A stretch of 64,000 nt of DNA, taken from contig NZ_CP054257.1 of assembly GCF_017893945.1 (NCBI RefSeq), positions 2,480,001 to 2,544,000 of the forward strand. The letters are read 5' to 3'. Below are positions 15,762-23,251 of this stretch, in pieces; positions within the stretch are counted from its first letter, which is position 1; every line of letters begins with the position of its first letter. Source of the DNA: Treponema parvum. GTDB taxonomy: Bacteria; Spirochaetota; Spirochaetia; Treponematales; Treponemataceae. The translations under genes and the position numbers were made by a program. Under the pieces are notes generated by a model that was given only the letters and a program-made list of their open reading frames with translations, did no database searches and was not told the DNA's origin.

Positions 15762-16835
15762 ATGATTTCAACGAAACAATTCGTTTTTAAAGAGCTCTCT
15801 GCAGCTCAGGAAAGTGGAGTTTTCGTATCCGGACAGGAATTGGCTGAAAAATGCGGAGTTTCCAGAACGGCGGTTTGGAAGGCGATAAAGTCTCTTGCCA
15901 AAGACGGAATAAAGATCGAAGGCGTCACAAACCGCGGATACCGATTGGAGGGCAATGAAGAAAATTTATCACTGTCTGCGATGGAATCTTTGGTTCTACC
16001 GAAGGAAGGCATACGGTTTTGTGTTTACGACCGGCTCGATTCCACGAATCTTGAAGCAAAGCGCCTGTGTGCACAGGCCGGAATATTGCGCGACGCGCTT
16101 GGGGCTCTTACGCCTGAAGGGAAAAAGCTTCACAAACTGGTAATAATCGCAAATGAACAGACGGCTGGGCGCGGCCGCTTGGGGAGAGAATTTTATTCGC
16201 CGGCAAAAACAGGAGTCTATTTATCCATGATTTACATTCCGCAAAAAAACCTTGTTCATCCGGCAAAGATGACAGCCTCAGCTGCCGTAGCGGTGTGCCG
16301 TGTTTTTAAAAGATTGTATAAAGCTGAACCTAAAATAAAATGGGTAAACGATATTTTCGTAAACGGCAAAAAAGTATGCGGAATTTTGACCGAAGGAATT
16401 ACGGACTTTGAAACGGGAAGGATTGAAGCCGCCGTTATAGGGATCGGGATCAACATATACGAAGATGCAAAAGGATTTCCGGAACGGATAGCGGATACCG
16501 CAGGTTCGCTTTTGGGAACAAAAGGAGAGCCGGCAAAGCGCAACGAGCTTGCAGCGCAAACTGCGCTGGAACTTTCACACATATACGCCGAACAGGAAAA
16601 CGATCCTCTTTCTTCCGAAGCAAAAGATGTAATAAGTGAATACAAGCAATTAAATTTTCTGCTCGGTAAGACTCTGGAAATAACTCCCGTCATAGGCGTA
16701 GAAGAAAAATATACGGCAAAAGCCGTGGACATAACGGAAGACGCGGCCTTAGTTGTAAAAAAAAGCGACGGAACTTACCAGACATTACAAAGCGGCGAAG
16801 TGAGTTTATATTCAAAAAATTTTTTATCTTTTTGA
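15762..16835 (+). CDS. birA: Bifunctional biotin-protein ligase and repressor
   Basis: A 357-residue BirA. The N-terminal winged helix is present (SGQELAEKCGVSRTAVWKAI and a wing ending NRGYRLEG), so it should repress biotin genes as well as biotinylate acceptor proteins. The ligase domain has the biotinyl-AMP loop GRGRLGREFYSP, then VYLSMIYIP and KWVNDIFVNGKKVCGIL with the catalytic Lys. A C-terminal SH3-like domain follows. The start could be the ATG at 15762 or an in-frame TTG at 15747 overlapping the mtnN stop; neither has a clear Shine-Dalgarno, so translational coupling is likely. Confidence 0.9.
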   Translation: MISTKQFVFKELSAAQESGVFVSGQELAEKCGVSRTAVWKAIKSLAKDGIKIEGVTNRGYRLEGNEENLSLSAMESLVLPKEGIRFCVYDRLDSTNLEAKRLCAQAGILRDALGALTPEGKKLHKLVIIANEQTAGRGRLGREFYSPAKTGVYLSMIYIPQKNLVHPAKMTASAAVAVCRVFKRLYKAEPKIKWVNDIFVNGKKVCGILTEGITDFETGRIEAAVIGIGINIYEDAKGFPERIADTAGSLLGTKGEPAKRNELAAQTALELSHIYAEQENDPLSSEAKDVISEYKQLNFLLGKTLEITPVIGVEEKYTAKAVDITEDAALVVKKSDGTYQTLQSGEVSLYSKNFLSF

Positions 16836-16930
16836 TTTTCTCACAAAGGTTTTACTGTAAACTTACTCAAGTCTGTGATATAGTTATATAGCTATACGCG
16901 TATAATATCAAAAAGTAGGAGACCAGTTTC

Positions 16931-18619
16931 ATGAGCGATTCCGAATTAGATCCTTCTATTTTGGCTTTATTAAATCAGGCGACTCAATCTACGGCACAGG
17001 AAGAAAACGGCGGCGAAGACGTGCCGGAAGGCGGCTCTTTTACCGATGAACAAGGCGCTCAGGAAACGGCTGAAGGAAAAACGAGCGATCCTATAAAAGT
17101 CGATCTAAGTAAAAAAGAATTTGCTCCCGTAGAAAAATTTTTTCAAGACGTACCTGCCGATTTTTTTGACGACCCGTCGTATTATAAAACGGCGCTGTCC
17201 GGAGAAGACCAGTCGGCGCAGAGACTCCATTCCGTACTCTCAAAGTATTTAAAATGCCGCGACGCTCAGGACAGGACGGTTTTTCGACAGCGTCTTGTCA
17301 GCGCATATTGGGAATTTTTCCGTTCTATCGCGCCTAAGATGAGACTCCTTTCTACGCCGATGCCTAAGCGTCTTTTGCTGCGATACGGCGTGCTCCTTCC
17401 GTCGTTGTTTACGCCCGAACAAAAACAAATGTTTGCCAAGGCATTTATTGAAAACACGTCGGACGAACCTGTTTTTTACGTAGACGAGTGGTTTAAGGAA
17501 ATAGCGTCAGGGCGCCTGCCCATATCGGCAACGGACGAAGCCCGCCCTGCCCACAAGGCTTCTTCGCCCGCAGAAGTGGATACCGCCGAACAGCAGTATC
17601 TTTTACAGCTGCAGACTAAAAACAGCGGAAAGCTGCAAAATTCGGAAAGTCTTTTAAGCGTAAAAGAAAACGAAAGAAGCATGCTTGAATCCGAGCTCAG
17701 AAACCGCATAGACATGCTTTTGGAGCATCAACCGGCCATCGGGCTTGAACCGCACAAGATGCCTTATTCAGATTTACAAAAAAAATTATTTTCCGAAATA
17801 AATGAAAGATTGCGCGCTCTCTCAAGAAACGATAAGGAATTATCCGCCAACTTTAAGGATTTCAGAGAGGCAAAAGAAATACAGACAAGCCTGCAGGAAA
17901 AGATAGCCGCCGGACCGCAGCTTGTCGAAGTAAGGAAGTCGGATATTGATACTGAAATGACTACCGTGCGCCAAATGGTAAAAATGACCGTAGGACGACA
18001 GGGCAATCAATTCCCGATCTTTTCAAGGGAATTTTTCCACTGTCTGCCTAAGGAAACGGGTTTTCGTGAAAATGTTATTTCAATACTGTCTTGGATAGAA
18101 TCCATAGATCCGGGAGCCTTTTGCCGGATTCACAAGAATGTCCCCAATAGGATTGTGCCTTTTGTGCTCCTTGTTCCTTCTTACGGGGAATTCGGCTTTT
18201 GCTGGGAACCCTTTGACCGCTACAACCGTATCACAAGCCGCGGCCGCATTGTGATCCCCATGTATCCGCGCAACCTTCAAATTTCAATATTGCGCGCCGT
18301 TGCGGATCTTCGCTGGCAGGTCGCAAAAGAAAAAGCTTCTTACTACTGGATGGAAGAAGGACTGACCGGACAGTATTACCAGTGGATAGATTCCCAAAAA
18401 TTAAAAGGCGACCTCAAATCGTTTTTTATCGAAGATTATATCCTATGGATGACTAAGGAATCTACCGGCGTCCAGCGGCTTGAAAAGACCGTTCGGGGAA
18501 TTTTTTGGAGACACCTTCCCTTCCCGCAGAGTCTCAAAGACGAGCTCAAAAAGAGAAGCCTCGCTTATGCGGAACTTTATCAAAAAGATATAAACCGTGC
18601 CATGTCGGACGGATATTGA
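16931..18619 (+). CDS. Conserved-looking protein of unknown function
   Basis: I do not recognise this 562-residue protein. The first 60 residues are acidic and disordered in appearance. Residues about 65-200 form a helical region, about 215-345 is rich in charged heptad-like segments (probable coiled coil), and the C-terminal 220 residues are globular with many aromatics (WEPFDRYNR, ADLRWQVAKEKASYYWMEEG). There is no signal peptide or membrane segment, so it is probably cytoplasmic. A TATAAT at 16903-16908 and AGGAG 10 nt before the ATG support expression as a single gene. Its size and composition match the chromosomal neighbours. Confidence 0.6.
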   Translation: MSDSELDPSILALLNQATQSTAQEENGGEDVPEGGSFTDEQGAQETAEGKTSDPIKVDLSKKEFAPVEKFFQDVPADFFDDPSYYKTALSGEDQSAQRLHSVLSKYLKCRDAQDRTVFRQRLVSAYWEFFRSIAPKMRLLSTPMPKRLLLRYGVLLPSLFTPEQKQMFAKAFIENTSDEPVFYVDEWFKEIASGRLPISATDEARPAHKASSPAEVDTAEQQYLLQLQTKNSGKLQNSESLLSVKENERSMLESELRNRIDMLLEHQPAIGLEPHKMPYSDLQKKLFSEINERLRALSRNDKELSANFKDFREAKEIQTSLQEKIAAGPQLVEVRKSDIDTEMTTVRQMVKMTVGRQGNQFPIFSREFFHCLPKETGFRENVISILSWIESIDPGAFCRIHKNVPNRIVPFVLLVPSYGEFGFCWEPFDRYNRITSRGRIVIPMYPRNLQISILRAVADLRWQVAKEKASYYWMEEGLTGQYYQWIDSQKLKGDLKSFFIEDYILWMTKESTGVQRLEKTVRGIFWRHLPFPQSLKDELKKRSLAYAELYQKDINRAMSDGY

Positions 18620-18717
18620 TTTTTTTACAGAGAGGGCTTCGTTTTTGCCTTTGCCGTCAAATTGCTTAAAAACTGCCTCGGCGCGTCGGTCACGGCAGTG
18701 CGGCATAAACGCACATT

Positions 18718-19053
18718 TTAGGGGCGTGAACTTTTTTTACTGTATAAATATTGATTCGCTATCTTTTTGTTTATCTTGTCTTTAAGATCGAATTTAACGA
18801 TGATAAAGCGTATGATTTTTACCGATAAGATTATATCTAGTATTAGGCCCGCCGCCAAAATGAACGGCATAACTATGTGGAGCGGCAAAGAAGACGAAAA
18901 ATTAAAGACTTTGTAAATCACAAGAACCGCTACGATAAACAACGCGACGAGCAGGGCAATCATAAAAATAAAATTAAACACTCCTACGGCTATGGAAAAA
19001 ATAATCGTGTTTTTTTTGCGCTGATATTCGGTAATTTTTACCTCGTCCATCAT
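18718..19053 (-). CDS. Small membrane protein, two transmembrane helices, unknown function
   Basis: 111 residues with two strongly hydrophobic segments at roughly 18-50 and 60-87, a basic N-terminus (YQRKK) and a basic, hydrophilic C-terminus ending YSKKSSRP. I do not recognise a family. Its start codon overlaps the stop of lspA (ATGA-type junction), so it is translated with the signal peptidase operon. Confidence 0.6.
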   Translation of the reverse strand: MMDEVKITEYQRKKNTIIFSIAVGVFNFIFMIALLVALFIVAVLVIYKVFNFSSSLPLHIVMPFILAAGLILDIILSVKIIRFIIVKFDLKDKINKKIANQYLYSKKSSRP

Positions 19054-19577
19054 TTATCCTCCGGATTTTCTTTTTTTATCGCGTAGACAAAGGAAAATAT
19101 TAAAATTGCCCCGCAGACGACTACGGCCGAATCAGCTACGTTAAACGTAGGCCATCTTTCCATTCCGAACAGGCCGTAAAATTTGACGTCGATAAAATCT
19201 ACCACGCCTTCGCTTCTGAAAATTCTGTCAAAAAGGTTCCCCAGGCCTCCGCCGAGAACTCCGCAAATACTCCAGCGCTGCAATTTTGAAAATTCATTGT
19301 TTCTAAAATAAATGATAAACACGAGCAAAATCACAAAAAACGGCATGACGGAAAAAAGCGCCGCACGGATGTGAGAGGGCAGACTTCCGCCTACGCTAAA
19401 AGCGATTCCCGGGTTGCTCACATGGATAATCCGTAAAAAATCCCCTAAAAACGACGCCCCTATTGAAAAAGGCGGAATCCGCTTTACGATAAGCGCTTTT
19501 GAAAGCTGATCCGAAATAAAAACCGCCGCCGTCAAAATTAAGGGAATGAGCTTTTGTTTAAATTTTATTTCAGTCAT
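19050..19577 (-). CDS. lspA: Lipoprotein signal peptidase (signal peptidase II)
   Basis: A 175-residue inner-membrane aspartyl protease that removes the signal peptide from prolipoproteins. Both catalytic regions are visible: GGLGNLFDRIFRSEGVVDFID with the first Asp, and FNVADSAVVVGC-like FNVADSAVVV with the second. The N-terminal NPGIAFSVG motif and four hydrophobic helices are typical. Several lipoproteins in this window (7534, 31818, 54996, 61017 starts) would be its substrates. It follows the Nif3-like gene by 14 nt. Confidence 0.93.
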   Translation of the reverse strand: MTEIKFKQKLIPLILTAAVFISDQLSKALIVKRIPPFSIGASFLGDFLRIIHVSNPGIAFSVGGSLPSHIRAALFSVMPFFVILLVFIIYFRNNEFSKLQRWSICGVLGGGLGNLFDRIFRSEGVVDFIDVKFYGLFGMERWPTFNVADSAVVVCGAILIFSFVYAIKKENPEDK

Positions 19578-19591
19578 TTTTATGATCCTGT

Positions 19592-20359
19592 TTACAATCC
19601 TGTAGGAAAATCGATAAAGACGGTCTTAATGCCGGTTTCTTTTTCAAGCTTTTGCCGGACAAGATTTATTCCGACGGTTTCCGTCTGATAGTGACCGCCG
19701 GCGATAAGATTAAGTTTGAGTTCTTTTGCGGAATGAAAAACTTCGTGGCCTATCTCTCCGGTTATGTAAGCGTCGATTCCTTCGTTTGCAGCCTGAACAT
19801 GATCTTCGCCCGCCGCTCCTGAAATTATAGCTACAGTCCTTATTTTTTTTACACCGAACGGCAAAACGTACAAAGGTTTTTCGCCCTTGTTCAAGGCCCT
19901 TTGAGACAACTCTTCTACGGTAAGAGGGTTTGGCAGAGCGCCTTTAACGCCTATCGTCATCCCTCTCCATTGCCCGAACGGGCTCAGATCGGTAAGTCCT
20001 AACCGAAAAGCTATTCCGTAATTATTACCGACGCTGCTGTTTGAATCAAGGGGAATATGACTTGCATAAAGGGCAAGGTCGTTTTTTAAAAAAATATTTA
20101 TACGCTCGTAGTGTACGCCGGTTATAGTATCACATTGTCCCCAAAAAAGTCCGTGATGGACAAAAAGAAGGTCCGCTCCCTCTTCCGCTGCGCGCAAAGC
20201 CGTAGCGGCACAGGCGTCGACGGCAAAGGCAACCTTTATTATCTGCTTACCGCTGGGCGAAGAATTTGAGATCTGTATGCCGTTCTTGGAAGGATCGTTA
20301 ATAAAATCTTCCTTGCGCAAAAAACCGTTAAAATAAGCGTCCAATTCGGTCAACGTCAT
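19592..20359 (-). CDS. Nif3-like dinuclear metal centre protein
   Basis: A 255-residue protein of the NIF3/YbgI/YqfO family. The metal-binding HHGLFWG occurs in the first half (FVHHGLFWGQCDTI), and the C-terminal GGHYQTETVG supplies further histidine and glutamate ligands. The N-terminal KNGIQIS corresponds to the family's NGLQV. Members are often called GTP cyclohydrolase I type 2, but that activity is doubtful. Its ATG overlaps the preceding gene's stop by 4 nt, placing it in the middle of a four-gene operon with lspA. Confidence 0.85.
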   Translation of the reverse strand: MTLTELDAYFNGFLRKEDFINDPSKNGIQISNSSPSGKQIIKVAFAVDACAATALRAAEEGADLLFVHHGLFWGQCDTITGVHYERINIFLKNDLALYASHIPLDSNSSVGNNYGIAFRLGLTDLSPFGQWRGMTIGVKGALPNPLTVEELSQRALNKGEKPLYVLPFGVKKIRTVAIISGAAGEDHVQAANEGIDAYITGEIGHEVFHSAKELKLNLIAGGHYQTETVGINLVRQKLEKETGIKTVFIDFPTGL

Positions 20360-21366
20360 TTTTCCTCCAACGCCTGTTTTGTGCGTAAGACCATATAAGA
20401 AGGCACAATTAATGTCGGTTCCCGCTTTGTTCCTAAAACATAGGCGGTAAAAGGATCGGTCTGAGTTACGCAGCCGTATCCCTTGTTCTTATAAAGATCT
20501 ACGGAAGCTAAAGAAAAGACGCCTTTAAAATCGGGGGAATTTTCTTCACTCAGCTTTATAAGAGCTTTTTCCTGCATGAGGTCGCCGATGTAAAAACAGC
20601 GGGTTTGTGAACCCTGCCGCTCCGAAACGATCTTTAGCAAAGTTTCGTATTCGTTTAAGACGGATCTTGTGAATTTCCATTCGTTTTTTATAAATTCGTC
20701 AGGCTTTTTTAAAGAAAGATAGATCAGGCCGCTTCGCCTGAAAAACGGCAGATCCAGCCTTGAAGAAACGTATGGAACAGGGCTTTGGTATAAATCCAAG
20801 GAATATATTGTGTACCCGGAGCGCGCAAGGAGTATCAGATACGGCCTGTACGACCTTGTGTCGCCCCTTTTGTCGGCGCTAAAAAGAATGACGGGCTTTT
20901 CGCTCGTCCTTTGTTCGTCCGTACCGTCTTTTTCTTTAAATGTCCATAAAACAGCTCCCTTGCCGTATCCTTGAAGCCTTTCGGCGGTTTCCGTCACACC
21001 GTAAGAAGAAGCGTCGACGGGCACTTCACGAAAATAGACGATCAGCACCGTCAATGCAATCGTGCAAATAAAAAAAAACAGTGAAAAAATATAAAAAACG
21101 GGACTGTATCTGTCTACATACAAGTGTGAAGCAAATCGCGATATGGCGTGTATGTTAAGGATGAATACCGCAAGCGAAAGGGCGAATATAAGCAATGCAG
21201 GAACGGTACAGCCCTGTGCAAGGATCTGAAAAAAAGAGACAATCAGGACGACGGGCGACAGAACCGTAACGGTTATGCTGTTTTTATGCTTTGAAAAAAA
21301 GATACGGCCGTTTATGAGAATTAATAGAAAGAGGCAAAGCAGGTTTCCCGTCAACGAGTCGGTCAT
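20356..21366 (-). CDS. Membrane protein with soluble alpha/beta domain, unknown function
   Basis: A 336-residue protein. Four hydrophobic helices fill residues 1-115. The rest is soluble and looks like an alpha/beta fold: KPVILFSADKRGDTRSYRPYLILLARSGYTIYSLDLYQS resembles the early strands of an alpha/beta hydrolase, but I see no GxSxG nucleophile, so it is probably not an active esterase. It is the first gene of the operon leading to nif3-like and lspA. No Shine-Dalgarno is visible; TATAAT (21375-21380) ends 8 nt before the ATG. Confidence 0.6.
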   Translation of the reverse strand: MTDSLTGNLLCLFLLILINGRIFFSKHKNSITVTVLSPVVLIVSFFQILAQGCTVPALLIFALSLAVFILNIHAISRFASHLYVDRYSPVFYIFSLFFFICTIALTVLIVYFREVPVDASSYGVTETAERLQGYGKGAVLWTFKEKDGTDEQRTSEKPVILFSADKRGDTRSYRPYLILLARSGYTIYSLDLYQSPVPYVSSRLDLPFFRRSGLIYLSLKKPDEFIKNEWKFTRSVLNEYETLLKIVSERQGSQTRCFYIGDLMQEKALIKLSEENSPDFKGVFSLASVDLYKNKGYGCVTQTDPFTAYVLGTKREPTLIVPSYMVLRTKQALEEK

Positions 21367-21374
21367 GACAAAAT

Positions 21375-21380
21375 ATTATA
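21375..21380 (-). promoter_or_regulatory. -10 box 8 nt before the start codon (leaderless geometry)
   Basis: Perfect TATAAT on the minus strand with no convincing -35. The ATG at 21366 would lie at the transcription start. Confidence 0.45.
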
Positions 21381-21394
21381 CGAAAAGATGAAAT

Positions 21395-21973
21395 CTAGCA
21401 ATGCAGAGAATTCAGTATTTTCGCTTCCATGTCGTATAAGGTCACCGTCTTATTTTCATATACGGCGAATCCCGCAGGGGAACCTCCTTTAGGCAGCGAT
21501 ACGGAGCCAGGATTGCAGACAAGAACGCCCGACTTGTTTTTTTCAAGGACTTGAATGTGCGTGTGTCCGTAAAAGATCACGGCCGAATCCGAAATAGGAG
21601 GTGTCTTGCTTCCGCTCACGGCGACATTGCCGTCGGCTCGTTCCGGCGCATACACGTGTCCGTGCGTGCAGAACAGGCGGACTCCTTCGTCAACTACAAG
21701 GGAATATGTTCCCAGCACCGGAAACTTTAAAACCATCTCTTCGACTTCCGCATCGCAGTTGCCGCGGCAGCATATTATCTTGTTTGCCAGCGGGTTAAGT
21801 ATTTCTGCAACACGGCCGGGATTGTGTCCTTCAGGTAAAGGATTTCTCGGGCCGTGATATAGAATGTCGCCGAGCAAGATGATGTGATCCGCCTTCATCT
21901 TTGAAAATTGTTCTATGACTTTTTCACAAGCCGTAGCCGAGCCGTGAATATCCGAAAATATCAAGTATTTCAT
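21395..21973 (-). CDS. yfcE: YfcE/MJ0936-type metallophosphoesterase
   Basis: A 192-residue calcineurin-like phosphodiesterase. All five motif blocks are present: FSDIHGS, LLGDILYHGP, CRGNCDAEV, CTHGHVY and YGHTHIQ. The order and spacing match the YfcE subfamily that hydrolyses phosphodiester model substrates in the cytoplasm; the physiological substrate is unknown. A good GGAG precedes the ATG, and the gene lies between the membrane protein and the SpoU methyltransferase on the same strand. Confidence 0.9.
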   Translation of the reverse strand: MKYLIFSDIHGSATACEKVIEQFSKMKADHIILLGDILYHGPRNPLPEGHNPGRVAEILNPLANKIICCRGNCDAEVEEMVLKFPVLGTYSLVVDEGVRLFCTHGHVYAPERADGNVAVSGSKTPPISDSAVIFYGHTHIQVLEKNKSGVLVCNPGSVSLPKGGSPAGFAVYENKTVTLYDMEAKILNSLHC

Positions 21974-21993
21974 TTGCTTCTCCTATTAAAACG

Positions 21994-22776
21994 CTACGCG
22001 TTCCCTTTAGCCCATTCATAAAGTATTACCGAAGCGGCCTGCGCTACATTCAGGCTTTCAACCGGCGCCGCCTTATCAGGGTCCGTAAACATTCCGGCCG
22101 AAGGAATCACGACAAGAGCGTCGCAATTTTCTTTTACTTCCCGTGAAATGCCGTTTTCCTCATTGCCCAGCACGATAAGAGCCGGTTTTGCTTTACAAAG
22201 AGCATGTATCTGAGAAATGTGCGTTTTAGCCCCTACGTCGCTGCCCAGCCTGAACATCTTTCCTTTTAAGGCCTCAAGCAGCTTTAAAATCGACATGACG
22301 GAATAAATGTTTACAAGTTCCATGCCGCCTTGCGCTATGCGATAAGCGCTTGTCGTAATGGAAGTTTGCTCTTCCGTAAGCGGAATAATTATATTTTTCA
22401 TCCCGAAAAAAGCTGCGCTTCTGACTATCGCGCCGAAATTGTTTGCGTTTCCTATTCTGTCAAGAAGAAGAGCTCCCTGCTTTTTGTGCAGCCAATCGTC
22501 CGTAATTTCGGAAGTGAGCGGTTCGATTTCAGGCTGGGCTATCATGGCCACAGCTCCTTGATGATGTACGCTCCCGCAAAGTTTTTCAAGCTCGGTGTCT
22601 TGTACCGTATTGTAGGGGATTTTATGCTGGGCAAGGAATTTGCATGCGCCGCCGAAGCTGTGTATGCGGTTTTCCGAAAAATACAGCCGCGTTATTTTTT
22701 CCGGATGAATGCGGGAAAGGGCAAGAACCGCTTCAAATCCGCAGACAGCGAGTTCTTTTTTTGCCTTGTTTTTCAT
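21994..22776 (-). CDS. SpoU/TrmH-family RNA 2'-O-methyltransferase
   Basis: A 260-residue RNA methyltransferase. An N-terminal substrate-binding domain (AVCGFEAVLALSRIHPEKI, VHHQGAVAMI) precedes the SPOUT knot: LLDRIGNANNFGAIVRSAAFFG, VLGNEENGIS and VESLNVAQAASVILYEW. These are SpoU motifs 1 to 3; the target (23S rRNA or tRNA) cannot be told. The ATG at 22776 has a promoter placed so that the -10 ends 6 nt upstream and there is no Shine-Dalgarno. Confidence 0.85.
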   Translation of the reverse strand: MKNKAKKELAVCGFEAVLALSRIHPEKITRLYFSENRIHSFGGACKFLAQHKIPYNTVQDTELEKLCGSVHHQGAVAMIAQPEIEPLTSEITDDWLHKKQGALLLDRIGNANNFGAIVRSAAFFGMKNIIIPLTEEQTSITTSAYRIAQGGMELVNIYSVMSILKLLEALKGKMFRLGSDVGAKTHISQIHALCKAKPALIVLGNEENGISREVKENCDALVVIPSAGMFTDPDKAAPVESLNVAQAASVILYEWAKGNA

Positions 22777-22782
22777 AAAAAA

Positions 22783-22811
22783 AATATAGCAGTTTTTCGG
22801 AGGCGTAACAA
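22783..22811 (-). promoter_or_regulatory. Promoter of the SpoU gene, leaderless geometry
   Basis: Minus strand TTGTTA (22806-22811), 17-bp spacer, TATATT (22783-22788), then 6 nt of T before the ATG at 22776. Confidence 0.6.
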
Positions 22812-22910
22812 CTGAAAGCCGGAAGCTGCGCTGACTGAACCGCGCCGACAGCCGGAAACCTCGCCGAGAATTTAAGTCTGGACGAAAAATTAACCGCGGG
22901 AAATTTAAGT

Positions 22911-22939
22911 TTGACAACTGACAACAGAAAGTGTAAAAT
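22911..22939 (+). promoter_or_regulatory. Promoter of ppdK
   Basis: TTGACA (22911-22916), 17-bp spacer, TAAAAT (22934-22939). Predicted start near 22946, which gives a leader of about 305 nt before the ppdK ATG. Confidence 0.65.
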
Positions 22940-22945
22940 CCTCTA

Positions 22946-23251
22946 TCTATTTGGTCGAATTTCGAATTTTGAAAATATCAGCCAGTAATGCTATGCTTTC
23001 GGCGAGAACGCTGTTCGGCTTCGCCTCACTACCGAGTTTGCTCCGCAAACTCGCTGTGTATGCCGCGGTCGAGCTTTTTAAGAAGAATTCTGTAAGCATG
23101 ACGCTCGAAGCGTCACGCAGCCGGAACCTCTCCTCCGCACAGTTTTGTTCGTTTTCAAAATTCACCATTCAGTTGGCACACTAAAGGGTTGGAAAATTTC
23201 GAGTTTTATCAAACTCGAAATTAACCCTATTATAAATACACGGAGAAATAC
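22946..23251 (+). promoter_or_regulatory. Long structured 5' leader of ppdK
   Basis: Between the promoter and the ATG lie three clean hairpins: CGAGTTTGC/GCAAACTCG (23033-23053), TGACGCT/AGCGTCA (23099-23115) and AATTTCGAGTTT/AAACTCGAAATT with a TATC loop (23195-23222), the last extended by GGGTT/AACCC after a bulge. None has a long T-run. Short frames exist on both strands but none has a good start. The region may be a regulatory leader or an inserted repeat. Confidence 0.5.

Noticed and set aside
20356..21366. Active alpha/beta hydrolase
   Set aside because: The soluble domain resembles the fold but the nucleophile motif GxSxG is missing.
22951..23184. Short ORFs on both strands inside the ppdK leader
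   Set aside because: They rely on TTG or weak starts, lack ribosome binding sites, and the hairpins explain the base pattern better.
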